A stretch of DNA of 64,000 bases from assembly GCF_014651115.1 (NCBI RefSeq), contig NZ_BMWG01000001.1, positions 764,320 to 828,319 on the forward strand, in the 5' to 3' direction. Below the pieces are notes generated by a model. It did not search any database. It saw only the letters and a list, made by a program, of their open reading frames with translations, and was not told the origin of the DNA. This document shows positions 25,416 to 32,669 of this stretch, one piece after another (within the stretch, counting starts at the first letter, position 1; the number at the start of each line of letters is the position of its first letter). A program made the translations under genes and the position numbers. The DNA is from Streptomyces inusitatus. GTDB lineage: Bacteria > Actinomycetota > Actinomycetes > Streptomycetales > Streptomycetaceae.

Positions 25416-26669
25416 ATGGGACTGGCGGAACGACGCAGGGCCCTGGGCTACAGTCAGGAGAAGCTGGCCCAGTTACTTGGCGTGGACCGCACAACGGTCG
25501 GACGTTGGGAAAGCGGCAAGGTCGCTCCTCAGCCGCCCCAGCGACGGGGTTTGGCCGCCGCCCTCGAAGTCAGCCTTCAAGAGCTGGACATCTTCCTGAA
25601 GCCGCCACGAGCCGCAGGCCAGGAGGCTGCAGGGCATCAGTCCAGTGACCCTCCGAGCGCGGGAGACCCTGACGAAATGATCCGCCGTGAGTTCCTCCGC
25701 ATACTGACTTTCAGCGGGGCCTTGACCGTTCTGCCGGTCGAGGAGGCCGAGGCCCTGGCCGAGGGCATCCGTCAGGGAGTGCCCGCCGACTTCGAACGCA
25801 TGAATAGACACCTCTGGCAGGTCTACCAACTGGCTCGTTCCAAGGGTTCGGTCTACCCCGTTGTCCGGGACCAGCTCACCACCCTGAGCGAGGCCCTGGA
25901 GGCACGGCGAGGCAGCTCCCGGCCTCTCCTGAACGCAGCGGCTGACCTCTTCCAGTTGGCGGGTGAAGTCGCGTTCGACGGCAGCCGGTACACCGATGCC
26001 GCCGCTTCCTACACGCTCGCCGCCTCGCTGAGCAAGGATGCCGGGGCCTTTGATCTCTGGGCTTGTTCCCTTGTCCGCCATGCCTATGTGGACATGTCCG
26101 ATGAGCGCTATCGCAACGCGGCTCAGATGCTCACTCTGGCGGAGAGGCTGGCAGGTCGCGGAGACAGCGCCCTGGCTACCCGCTACTGGGTGGCGTCCGT
26201 CCAGGCCGAGGCGTATGCCGGCCTCGGTGACCTGGAAGCATGCGAGCGCGCGCTTGACCGGGCCGAGGAAGTCAGCGAGCTGCCCCCGGACAGCGTCAAC
26301 GCCGGATGGCTCCGGTTCGACGGCACCCGGCTGGCTGAGGAGCGCGGGGCGCGGTACACCCGTCTGGGGCGTCTGGACCTGGCGGAGGAGACCTTGAAGG
26401 GCGCGCTGAAACAGAGCGCTCTCGCCTCCGGGCACTCCTACCGAAGGAGGGGCGCGGTGCTGACCGACTTGGCGGCCGTCGGAGCGAAGCGCCACGACCC
26501 CGAGCAGGTCACGGCCTACGGCAGGGAAGCCCTGGAACTGGCCCAAGCCTCATCCTCCGGATACGTCGCCCGTAGACTCCGATCCCTGTGCGACGAGTTC
26601 GGGCCCTTGAGCCATGACCACCGCGTGGCGGAGCTGGGGGCGGAGATCGCCGCGCTGAGGACGCCGTGA
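25416..26669 (+). CDS. XRE-family regulator with TPR domain
   Basis: A 417-residue protein. Residues 1-60 hold a Cro/C1-type helix-turn-helix (SQEKLAQLLGVDRTTVGRW). A linker with RREFLRILTFSGAL follows, then TPR-like helical repeats (~150-410) with segments such as DAAASYTLAASLSKDAG and YTRLGRLDLAEETLKGAL. The layout matches Streptomyces regulators that sense a peptide or small-molecule signal through the TPR part. ATG 25416 has a near-perfect ribosome-binding site. It is divergent from the radical SAM operon and is its likely regulator (inference from position). Confidence 0.88.
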   Translation: MGLAERRRALGYSQEKLAQLLGVDRTTVGRWESGKVAPQPPQRRGLAAALEVSLQELDIFLKPPRAAGQEAAGHQSSDPPSAGDPDEMIRREFLRILTFSGALTVLPVEEAEALAEGIRQGVPADFERMNRHLWQVYQLARSKGSVYPVVRDQLTTLSEALEARRGSSRPLLNAAADLFQLAGEVAFDGSRYTDAAASYTLAASLSKDAGAFDLWACSLVRHAYVDMSDERYRNAAQMLTLAERLAGRGDSALATRYWVASVQAEAYAGLGDLEACERALDRAEEVSELPPDSVNAGWLRFDGTRLAEERGARYTRLGRLDLAEETLKGALKQSALASGHSYRRRGAVLTDLAAVGAKRHDPEQVTAYGREALELAQASSSGYVARRLRSLCDEFGPLSHDHRVAELGAEIAALRTP

Positions 26670-26683
26670 CGAGAGGGGTTGGC

Positions 26684-27049
26684 ATGTCGCAGACCGAAGG
26701 CGCACGACTGTTCCGGGAGGCGTGGATCGCGGGGGTGCGCCAGCACTTCCCCGGCGAACCGAAGGCCGGATACGTCACTCCCTGGGAGGGCACCCCGGAG
26801 TGGGAGCGCCAGGCAGCAGACTCCGTGTACGAGCAGGTCCGCCACTTCATTGAGATCAGCGGCGGGCATGCGGCCCGGTTGTCCCGGGAGCAGAAGAGCC
26901 GCTTCGTCGCCACCTGCTGGACCGCCCAGATGTACCAGCACTTCGAGGACCCGAAGCCGGGGTACGTGGCCGACTGGCCCGAGCTTCCGGAGTGGCAGCG
27001 GGAGACCGACGCGGACATCTTTGAAGTCATCCAGAAGTCGTTGGGCTGA
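26684..27049 (+). CDS. Protein of two ~45-residue repeats, downstream of the XRE regulator
   Basis: A 121-residue protein made of two related halves: VRQHFPGEPKAGYVTPW plus TPEWERQAADSVYEQV, and MYQHFEDPKPGYVADW plus LPEWQRETDADIFEVI. Each half carries HF-x-PK-GYV and PEWxR. Start at ATG 26684 (GAGAGGGG 5 nt upstream) or at GTG 26666, which overlaps the regulator stop as GTGA. It is cotranscribed with the regulator. No known catalytic motif. Confidence 0.75.
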   Translation: MSQTEGARLFREAWIAGVRQHFPGEPKAGYVTPWEGTPEWERQAADSVYEQVRHFIEISGGHAARLSREQKSRFVATCWTAQMYQHFEDPKPGYVADWPELPEWQRETDADIFEVIQKSLG

Positions 27050-27145
27050 GTGCCTGGTGTGCACTGCCCGGTAAGCGGGGCTGCTGCCTTGGACGCCAGA
27101 AGAGATAGGGATCGGCCCCCAGAACCCAGATCTGGGGGCCACGTT

Positions 27146-27322
27146 TCCAGCCCGGACCAGGAGCGCCGGATCTTTCGCGATCTCATCCGCGCGCTCTCCG
27201 GCGACGGTGATGTGGATGTCCTCATGTCGACCCATGACGTGGCCGGTCTCGCCGAGGAGTCCGACCATGTCACCGTGCTCACCGCCGGCGCGGTGCGGTT
27301 CACGGGAACCACCGCCGACTGA
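27146..27322 (+). pseudogene. Fragment of an ABC transporter ATPase
   Basis: About 58 codons match only the C-terminal end of an ABC ATPase: SSPDQERRIFRDLIRAL (the D-loop side after Walker B), DVLMSTHDVAGLAEESDHV (H-loop His) and VTVLTAGAVRFTGTTAD. Walker A, signature and Walker B motifs are missing and unrelated sequence precedes it. It is a decayed transporter gene in the island. Confidence 0.7.
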
Positions 27323-27813
27323 CTCCTTTTATCGCCGCCAAGCGGACTTAATGCCGCCAATGGGAAGAAAAGCTTCGGTCGGTTGCGGTCGATTCGCGGT
27401 CGGCGATCGACATTTGCTGCCGCCAAGACGTGTCAGAGGTTGCTGATATGGTCAAAGTTTTTGGTTGTGGAACTCTACGCGGATAGAGGTATCGACGGAG
27501 TTACTAATTCCGCTTAGGTCACGGAAAGTCATTGAAAAATTTTCCCTTCCCTGGAGTGGAGGGTAAAGCCCCAGCTCAAGGGGTACATGTCTAGACCTTT
27601 CCCTGCCGATGGGCCCTCTTCATGCACAGGAATTGTGTGCTTATCCCCAGCGTGGAGGCGCTTCTCCACACCCCTTGTGGATAAGCGGATTTGTAATGCT
27701 CCTTTCTGGTGCCACCATTGATGTCCACGGGTGGCGAGGCCGCAAAGGAAAGGCGGCCCCCGCTGGCACGGGAGCCGCCCTGACCCAATCCCTTGCGAGA
27801 GAAGAGGTCAGTT
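27323..27813. promoter_or_regulatory. AT-richer intergenic region with DnaA-like boxes
   Basis: No gene is seen in these 491 bp. Three GCCGCCAA repeats occur at 27334, 27353 and 27419. Between 27641 and 27684 there are three DnaA-type 9-mers within 44 bp: TTATCCCCA (27641-27649), TTCTCCACA (27662-27670) and the reverse-strand exact match TGTGGATAA (27676-27684). The promoter of the small membrane protein at 27814 lies here. Confidence 0.5.
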
Positions 27814-28092
27814 ATGACAGTACCCACTGAGGCCGGGGCTTCCAATCCGGCGGAGTCGGACATCTGCACGCGCAGTGATTCCGGAGTGGGGCGCTCCAGG
27901 CGTCGGCAGGGTCTGCTCTGGGGTGCGGTGGTGGGGGGTGTCGGGTTTGCGGTGATGGTTATGTCGCACCATGTGCCGAATCTTGCTACTCCTGTGGCGA
28001 CGGGGGCGGCGGTTTCGGCGGTGCTTGTTCCGCTGGCGCAGACCCGGATGGGGAGTGGTGGCAGGCGGCGGCGGGAGGTTGACGAAAGCTGA
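27814..28092 (+). CDS. Small membrane protein
   Basis: A 92-residue protein with a polar N-terminus, a basic RSRRR patch, and two hydrophobic stretches (LLWGAVVGGVGFAVMVM at ~35-51, and ATPVATGAAVSAVLVPLA at ~58-76) followed by a basic tail GGRRRREVDES. ATG 27814 follows GAGAAGAGG. Function unknown; the last gene of the island, with a strong terminator beyond it. Confidence 0.65.
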   Translation: MTVPTEAGASNPAESDICTRSDSGVGRSRRRQGLLWGAVVGGVGFAVMVMSHHVPNLATPVATGAAVSAVLVPLAQTRMGSGGRRRREVDES

Positions 28093-28118
28093 ACTGGGGT
28101 CGTTCGCCCACATGCTGA

Positions 28119-28148
28119 GAAGCCCGCCCGGTGGACCGGGCGGGCTTC
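28119..28148. terminator. Bidirectional terminator between convergent genes
   Basis: A perfect 14-bp stem (GAAGCCCGCCCGGT / ACCGGGCGGGCTTC) with a 2-nt centre lies between the stops at 28092 (plus) and 28191 (minus). It is followed by short GCGTCG-type repeats (28150-28190). Confidence 0.8.
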
Positions 28149-28190
28149 GCGCGTCGGCGTGCGTCGGCGCGCGTCGTCTGTGCGTCGGAG

Positions 28191-28715
28191 TCAGAGTGCT
28201 GAGGTGTAGCGGAGTTCGGTGAGGGTGGTGTCGGCGTAGACGTCGTCCTGGGTCGCGCCGTCGGGGCGGTAGCCGGCGCGTTCGTAGAAGAGGCGGGCCG
28301 GGTGGTTGGCGTCGAGGACCCAGAGGGTGATGGAGGTGAAGTGCTGGGTGCGGGCGAGGGTGTGGGCGGCGGTGAGGAGGGCGCGGCCGATGCCGGTGCC
28401 GATGAGGTCGGGGCGGGTGTAGAGGGCGTACAGCTCGGCGGTGTCGGGCCGGGCGGCCTCGTCGCGGCTGGGGCCGAGGCAGGCCCAGCCGACCGGGGTG
28501 CCGTCGGTGTCGCCGTCGGCGACGGCGACCAGGTCGGTGGTCCGGGGGCGTGGGAGGGCGAGGCGTTCGCGGCGGCGGAGGGCGTCGGCCTCGGCGGTCA
28601 TGGCGTCCAGGTAGGGCTGGGGGACGATGCCCGCGTACGCGGACTGCCAGCCGGCCACCCGCAGGGCGGAGACGGCGTCGATGTCGGCTGTGGTCATCTC
28701 TCGTACCTGCGGCAT
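28191..28715 (-). CDS. GNAT-family N-acetyltransferase
   Basis: A 174-residue acetyltransferase. It starts MPQVREMTTADID and has the acetyl-CoA loop in RPDLIGTGIGRALL plus the C-terminal LDANHPARLFYERAGY typical of GNAT enzymes acting on small amines or protein N-termini. The start at 28715 fits the family N-terminus. It is divergent from the HicB-like gene and shares a 224-bp intergenic region rich in TGCCA half-sites. Confidence 0.9.
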   Translation of the reverse strand: MPQVREMTTADIDAVSALRVAGWQSAYAGIVPQPYLDAMTAEADALRRRERLALPRPRTTDLVAVADGDTDGTPVGWACLGPSRDEAARPDTAELYALYTRPDLIGTGIGRALLTAAHTLARTQHFTSITLWVLDANHPARLFYERAGYRPDGATQDDVYADTTLTELRYTSAL

Positions 28716-28910
28716 CGCGTCACTGTACGGCCGGGGCGCGGTCGTCGGCACCGGGTTTTGATCCCATGGCTCCGGGTGGTGCCACGGCGGTGTCACCCCG
28801 GGGCAATCTGATGTCATGCGGTGCCACAAGTCGCTGACCTGCGACGATGCATCCAACTAGTGCCATGCTGGCGCGCCGTGTGCCATGTGTGGCGGCATTC
28901 TGCTTGCAAG

Positions 28911-28929
28911 TGGCACCACTCTGGTGCCA
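28911..28929. promoter_or_regulatory. Operator-like inverted repeat upstream of HicB-like gene
   Basis: A perfect inverted repeat TGGCACC-ACTCT-GGTGCCA ends 10 bp before the ATG at 28940. Extra TGCCA half-sites occur at 28780, 28822, 28861 and 28881, at spacings of 42, 39, 20 and 44 bp to the palindrome, close to whole helical turns. Ribbon-helix-helix proteins such as the downstream gene product bind such repeats, so autoregulation is likely. Confidence 0.65.
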
Positions 28930-28939
28930 TAGTGGAGCC

Positions 28940-29473
28940 ATGGACCTCACGCCGTACGTCGAAAAACTCCGCAGGGAACTGGCGGTGGCCGCCGAAGCCG
29001 GGGGTGACGAAGCCCGCGAGCTGGCCGAGCGGCTGACCGCGCCGCTGGAGTCGGCCACCCGTCTGACCATGCTGAATGTGCTGTCCGCCGCCATGGACGA
29101 GATCACCCGTGAACTCGCCCCCGGCTCGGTCGACGTACGGCTGCGTGGCCTCGACCCCGACTTCGTGGTGGTGCTTCCGCAGTACGACGAGGGCCGGAAC
29201 GAACCGTTCGACCTGCCGGTCTCCGCCCCGGCCCCGGCCCCCGCGCCGGTCCCGTCCGACACGGACGAGGGCGGCACCGCCCGCGTCAATCTGCGGCTGC
29301 CGGCGCAGCTCAAGGCGCGCGCCGAGGAGGCGGCGGGCCGCGAGGGCCTGTCGGTCAACGCGTGGCTGGTGCGGGCGGTGTCGGCCGCGGTCGACACGGG
29401 TGGTGCCGCCGCGGCGCGTACCCCCCAGAAGGCCAGGACCGTCGGCCAGAACTTCACGGGCTGGGTGCACTAG
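28940..29473 (+). CDS. HicB-like/ribbon-helix-helix regulator
   Basis: A 177-residue protein. Residues ~1-85 form a helical domain (MDLTPYVEKLRRELAVAAEA), then a Pro/Ala linker. The C-terminal part VNLRLPAQLKARAEEAA plus EGLSVNAWLVRAVSAAV is a HicB/Arc-type RHH DNA-binding domain. There is no HicA toxin gene nearby; instead it heads an operon with a DUF4097 protein and an ABC exporter, so it is probably their repressor. ATG 28940 follows GTGGAG. Confidence 0.85.
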   Translation: MDLTPYVEKLRRELAVAAEAGGDEARELAERLTAPLESATRLTMLNVLSAAMDEITRELAPGSVDVRLRGLDPDFVVVLPQYDEGRNEPFDLPVSAPAPAPAPVPSDTDEGGTARVNLRLPAQLKARAEEAAGREGLSVNAWLVRAVSAAVDTGGAAAARTPQKARTVGQNFTGWVH

Positions 29474-29588
29474 CCCCAGAGCAGCGTCGCAAAGAACCGC
29501 AAAGAACCGGAAAGAACCGGAAACGACTTCGCCCACACCACGTCCCACCAGCGGGGACGCCAAGAGGACCCAAGAGGACGGGACAGCC

Positions 29589-30440
29589 ATGCCTTCTTTC
29601 GACACTCCCCAGCCGATTCTGGTCAACGTCCACGTGGACGCGGGATCCGTCCAGTTCGCCGCGGCCGACCGTACCGACACCGCCGTGGAGGTGGCTCCCC
29701 GCGACCCGAACAAGCGTCAGGACGTGCGGGCCGCCGAGCAGACCGAGGTCACCTACTCGGGCGGCGAGCTGCGCATCAGGACGCCCAAGCAGCGCTACTA
29801 CATCGGCCCCACCGGAACGGTCGATGTGACGGTCGAACTGCCCACGGGCTCGCGTGTCGAGGTGACCGGGGCCTGGACCCAGGTGCTCGGTGAGGGCCGG
29901 CTCGGCGAGGTCGGTGTGAAGACCTCCTCCGGTGATGTCCGCTTCGACGAGACCGGGCCGATCCGGCTGGAGGCCGCCCACGGCTCGATCACCGTCGAAC
30001 GGGTCGAGGGCCCCGCCGAGATCACCACCAGCTCCGGCAGTCTGCGCGTCGGCAGGGTCGAGGGGTCCGCCGTACTGAAGAACTCGCACGGTGCCACGGT
30101 CGTCGGCACCGTGACCGGCGAGCTGCGGGTGCGCGGCTCGAACGGCGACATCAGCATCGAGCGGGCCGGGAGTTCGCTCACCGCCGCCACCGCCCACGGT
30201 GCTCTGCGCGTCGCCGAGGTCGTCAGCGGCATGGTCAAGCTGGAGACCTCCCACGGCGCCATCGAGGTCGGCATCCGCGAGGGCACCGCCGCCTGGCTCG
30301 ACGTCAGCTCCGGCCGCGGGCAGGTGCGCAACACGCTCGACAGCTCCGAGGCCCCGGCGAAGTCCGTGGACACCGTCGAGATCCACGCCCGTACGCGCTA
30401 CGGAAACATCGACATCCGCCGCGCCCGCGCCCGCGCCTGA
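29589..30440 (+). CDS. DUF4097 beta-helix (putative adhesin-like) protein
   Basis: A 283-residue protein without a signal peptide. It is built from short repeated beta strands with KTSSGDVRF, EAAHGSITV, TTSSGSLRV, KNSHGATVV, RGSNGDISI and ETSHGAIEV, each ending in G-x-[IVL]; this is the DUF4097 pattern that folds as a beta helix. Members often sit beside ABC exporters or anti-sigma systems. It lies between the HicB-like regulator and the ABC ATPase in one operon. Confidence 0.9.
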   Translation: MPSFDTPQPILVNVHVDAGSVQFAAADRTDTAVEVAPRDPNKRQDVRAAEQTEVTYSGGELRIRTPKQRYYIGPTGTVDVTVELPTGSRVEVTGAWTQVLGEGRLGEVGVKTSSGDVRFDETGPIRLEAAHGSITVERVEGPAEITTSSGSLRVGRVEGSAVLKNSHGATVVGTVTGELRVRGSNGDISIERAGSSLTAATAHGALRVAEVVSGMVKLETSHGAIEVGIREGTAAWLDVSSGRGQVRNTLDSSEAPAKSVDTVEIHARTRYGNIDIRRARARA

Positions 30441-30509
30441 GGGTCCGCCCCTCCCCGCTCCTCCCCGCCCCACCCTCCACCTCACCTCATCCTTCGATCG
30501 GGGGACCCC

Positions 30510-31559
30510 ATGCCTTCAACTGTCATGCCCATGCCCAATAATCAGAGCAATCAGGGACAGCGGCCGCCCGCCGCGGTCTCCGCCCTCGGCCTGCGCAAGT
30601 CCTACGGCCCCAAGACCGTGCTCGACGGCGTCGACCTGACCGTCCCCGAAGGAACGGTCTTCGCGCTGCTCGGCCCGAACGGCGCGGGCAAGACCACCGT
30701 CGTGAAGATCCTCTCCACCCTGGTCTCCGCCGGCCCGGGCACCGGCGAGATCCGCGTCGGCGGGCACGACCTGGCCGCCGACCCGCAGGCCGTACGCGCC
30801 GCGATCGGCGTCACCGGCCAGTTCTCCGCCGTCGACGGTCTGATCACCGGCGAGGAGAACATGCTGCTCATGGCGGATCTGCACCACTTTCCCCGGAGTG
30901 AGGGCAAGCGGGTGGCCGCCGAGCTGCTGGAGCGCTTCGATCTCGTGGAGGCGGCGAAGAAGCCCGCGTCCACCTACTCCGGAGGTATGAAGCGCCGTCT
31001 GGACATCGCCATGACGCTGGTCGGCGATCCGCGGATCATCTTCCTCGACGAGCCGACCACCGGACTCGACCCGCGCTCCCGGCACAACATGTGGGGGATC
31101 ATCCGCGAGCTGGTCGCCGGCGGTGTGACCGTCTTCCTCACCACCCAGTATCTGGAGGAGGCGGACGAGCTGGCCGACCGTATCGCCGTCCTCAACGACG
31201 GCAGGATCGCCGCCGAAGGCACCGCCGAGGAGCTGAAGCGCCTGGTCCCCGGCGGACACGTCCGGCTCCGCTTCACCGACCCGGCCGCCTACCGGTTCGC
31301 CGCACTCGCGGTGCGCGAGGCCACCGGGGACGACGAGGCGCTGACGCTCTCCATCCCCAGCGGCGGCAGCCAGCGCGAACTGCGCTCCATCCTCGACTGG
31401 CTGGACGCGGCCGAGATCGAGGCGGACGAGCTGACCGTCCACACCCCCGACCTCGACGACGTGTTCTTCGCCCTGACCGGCCCGACCGGCCCGACTGCCC
31501 CGACCGGCCCGGCCGCCTCGGCCACCGTCCCCAACCAGACCAAGGAGAACGTCCGATGA
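30510..31559 (+). CDS. DrrA-type ABC transporter ATPase
   Basis: A 349-residue ATP-binding subunit. Walker A is LGPNGAGKTTVVK, the signature TYSGGMKRRLDIAM, Walker B IIFLDEPTTGLDP and the switch region TTQYLEEADELADRI. The C-terminal ~100 residues match the DrrA extension, plus an extra Thr/Pro/Gly-rich tail (TGPTGPTAPTGPAA). It pairs with the permease that overlaps it by 4 bp (ATGA) to form a drug or lipid exporter. Confidence 0.95.
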   Translation: MPSTVMPMPNNQSNQGQRPPAAVSALGLRKSYGPKTVLDGVDLTVPEGTVFALLGPNGAGKTTVVKILSTLVSAGPGTGEIRVGGHDLAADPQAVRAAIGVTGQFSAVDGLITGEENMLLMADLHHFPRSEGKRVAAELLERFDLVEAAKKPASTYSGGMKRRLDIAMTLVGDPRIIFLDEPTTGLDPRSRHNMWGIIRELVAGGVTVFLTTQYLEEADELADRIAVLNDGRIAAEGTAEELKRLVPGGHVRLRFTDPAAYRFAALAVREATGDDEALTLSIPSGGSQRELRSILDWLDAAEIEADELTVHTPDLDDVFFALTGPTGPTAPTGPAASATVPNQTKENVR

Positions 31560-32347
31560 GCGCCCTCACCCTCGCCGTACGCGACTCGTCGACGATGCTG
31601 CGCCGCAACCTCCTGCACGCGCGTCGCTACCCGTCGCTCACCCTGAATCTGCTGCTCACACCGATCATGATGCTGCTGCTCTTCGTCTACATCTTCGGAG
31701 ACGTGATGAGCGCGGGCATCGGCGGCGGCGGCGCGGACCGCGCCGACTACATCGCGTACATCGTCCCGGGCATTCTGCTGATGACCATCGGCGGAACCGT
31801 GGTCGGCACCGCGGTCTCCGTCTCCAACGACATGACCGAGGGCATCATCGCCCGCTTCCGCGCGATGGCGATCCACCGGGGGGCGGTGCTCGTCGGACAT
31901 GTGGTCAGCAGTGTGCTCCAGTCCGTCATGAGCGTGCTCCTCGTGGGCGCGGTCGGGGTGGCCATCGGCTTCCGGTCCACGGACGCCACGGCGCTGGAGT
32001 GGCTGGCCGCGTTCGGACTGCTCGCGCTCTTCGCCACGGCGCTCACCTGGATCGCGGTCGGCATGGGCCTGATCAGCCCGAACGCCGAGGCCGCCAGCAA
32101 CAACGCGCTGCCGATGATCCTGCTGCCGCTGCTCTCCAGCGCCTTCATCCCGGTCGACTCCATGCCCGGCTGGTTCCAGCCGTTCGCCGAGTACCAGCCG
32201 TTCACCCCCGCCATCGAGACCCTGCGGGGCCTGCTGCTCGGCAGCGAGATCGGCCACAACGGATGGCTCGCGGTCGCCTGGTGCGTGGGCCTGACCGTGC
32301 TCGGATACTTCTGGTCGATCTCGAAGTTCAGTGACGACCCGAAGTGA
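31556..32347 (+). CDS. DrrB-type ABC-2 transporter permease
   Basis: A 263-residue membrane protein of the ABC-2 family with six predicted helices. It has the family segment YIVPGILLMTIGGT, followed by AVSVSNDMTEGIIARFRAMA, and the C-terminal LLSSAFIPVDSMPGWFQP before ETLRGLLLG. ATG 31556 overlaps the ATPase stop. With the ATPase it forms an exporter likely controlled by the HicB-like regulator. Confidence 0.95.
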   Translation: MSALTLAVRDSSTMLRRNLLHARRYPSLTLNLLLTPIMMLLLFVYIFGDVMSAGIGGGGADRADYIAYIVPGILLMTIGGTVVGTAVSVSNDMTEGIIARFRAMAIHRGAVLVGHVVSSVLQSVMSVLLVGAVGVAIGFRSTDATALEWLAAFGLLALFATALTWIAVGMGLISPNAEAASNNALPMILLPLLSSAFIPVDSMPGWFQPFAEYQPFTPAIETLRGLLLGSEIGHNGWLAVAWCVGLTVLGYFWSISKFSDDPK

Positions 32348-32518
32348 CCGTGACTGTAACCGTGAAGAGAGGTTTAGAGATATTCCCTCACGCTTGAGGG
32401 GGAATGAACGCCTCTTGGACGGTTCAGCGGGTATTCGGTGGGCAACTCTGAGGTCGCGACGGAGTGAGATCCGGTCCGATGGGGGGACCGGCCGGGGGCG
32501 GCCGGTCATGGGGGTGGG

Positions 32519-32563
32519 CGACGGCCCGCGCGAAGGCACTTCGGTGCCGGGCGCGGGCCGTCG
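32519..32563 (+). terminator. Compound hairpin terminator of the ABC operon
   Basis: A 13-bp perfect outer stem (CGACGGCCCGCGC, 32519-32531, with GCGCGGGCCGTCG, 32551-32563) encloses an inner 5-bp hairpin GGCAC-TTCG-GTGCC with a TTCG tetraloop, and TTTT follows within 10 bp. It lies in the 322-bp gap 32348-32669, which holds no other feature except the promoter of the next gene. Confidence 0.75.
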
Positions 32564-32669
32564 GCCGTTTTCCGGGAAGGGGTCCGGATGCCTTGACACG
32601 GCGAGCGGATCTGACGGACAGTCAGAAAATCTGATCGGTACGACTCGTACGCCCGGGGAGGCCGCCGCC

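Noticed and set aside
28940..29473. HicAB toxin-antitoxin system
   Set aside because: A HicB-like RHH domain is present but there is no small HicA-like gene beside it; the context is an exporter operon.
21055..30000. Duplicated tRNA-Ser 3' end as an attachment site
   Set aside because: I looked for another copy of the T-loop/acceptor sequence of the UGA tRNA downstream and saw none by eye; a search could still find a short imperfect one.
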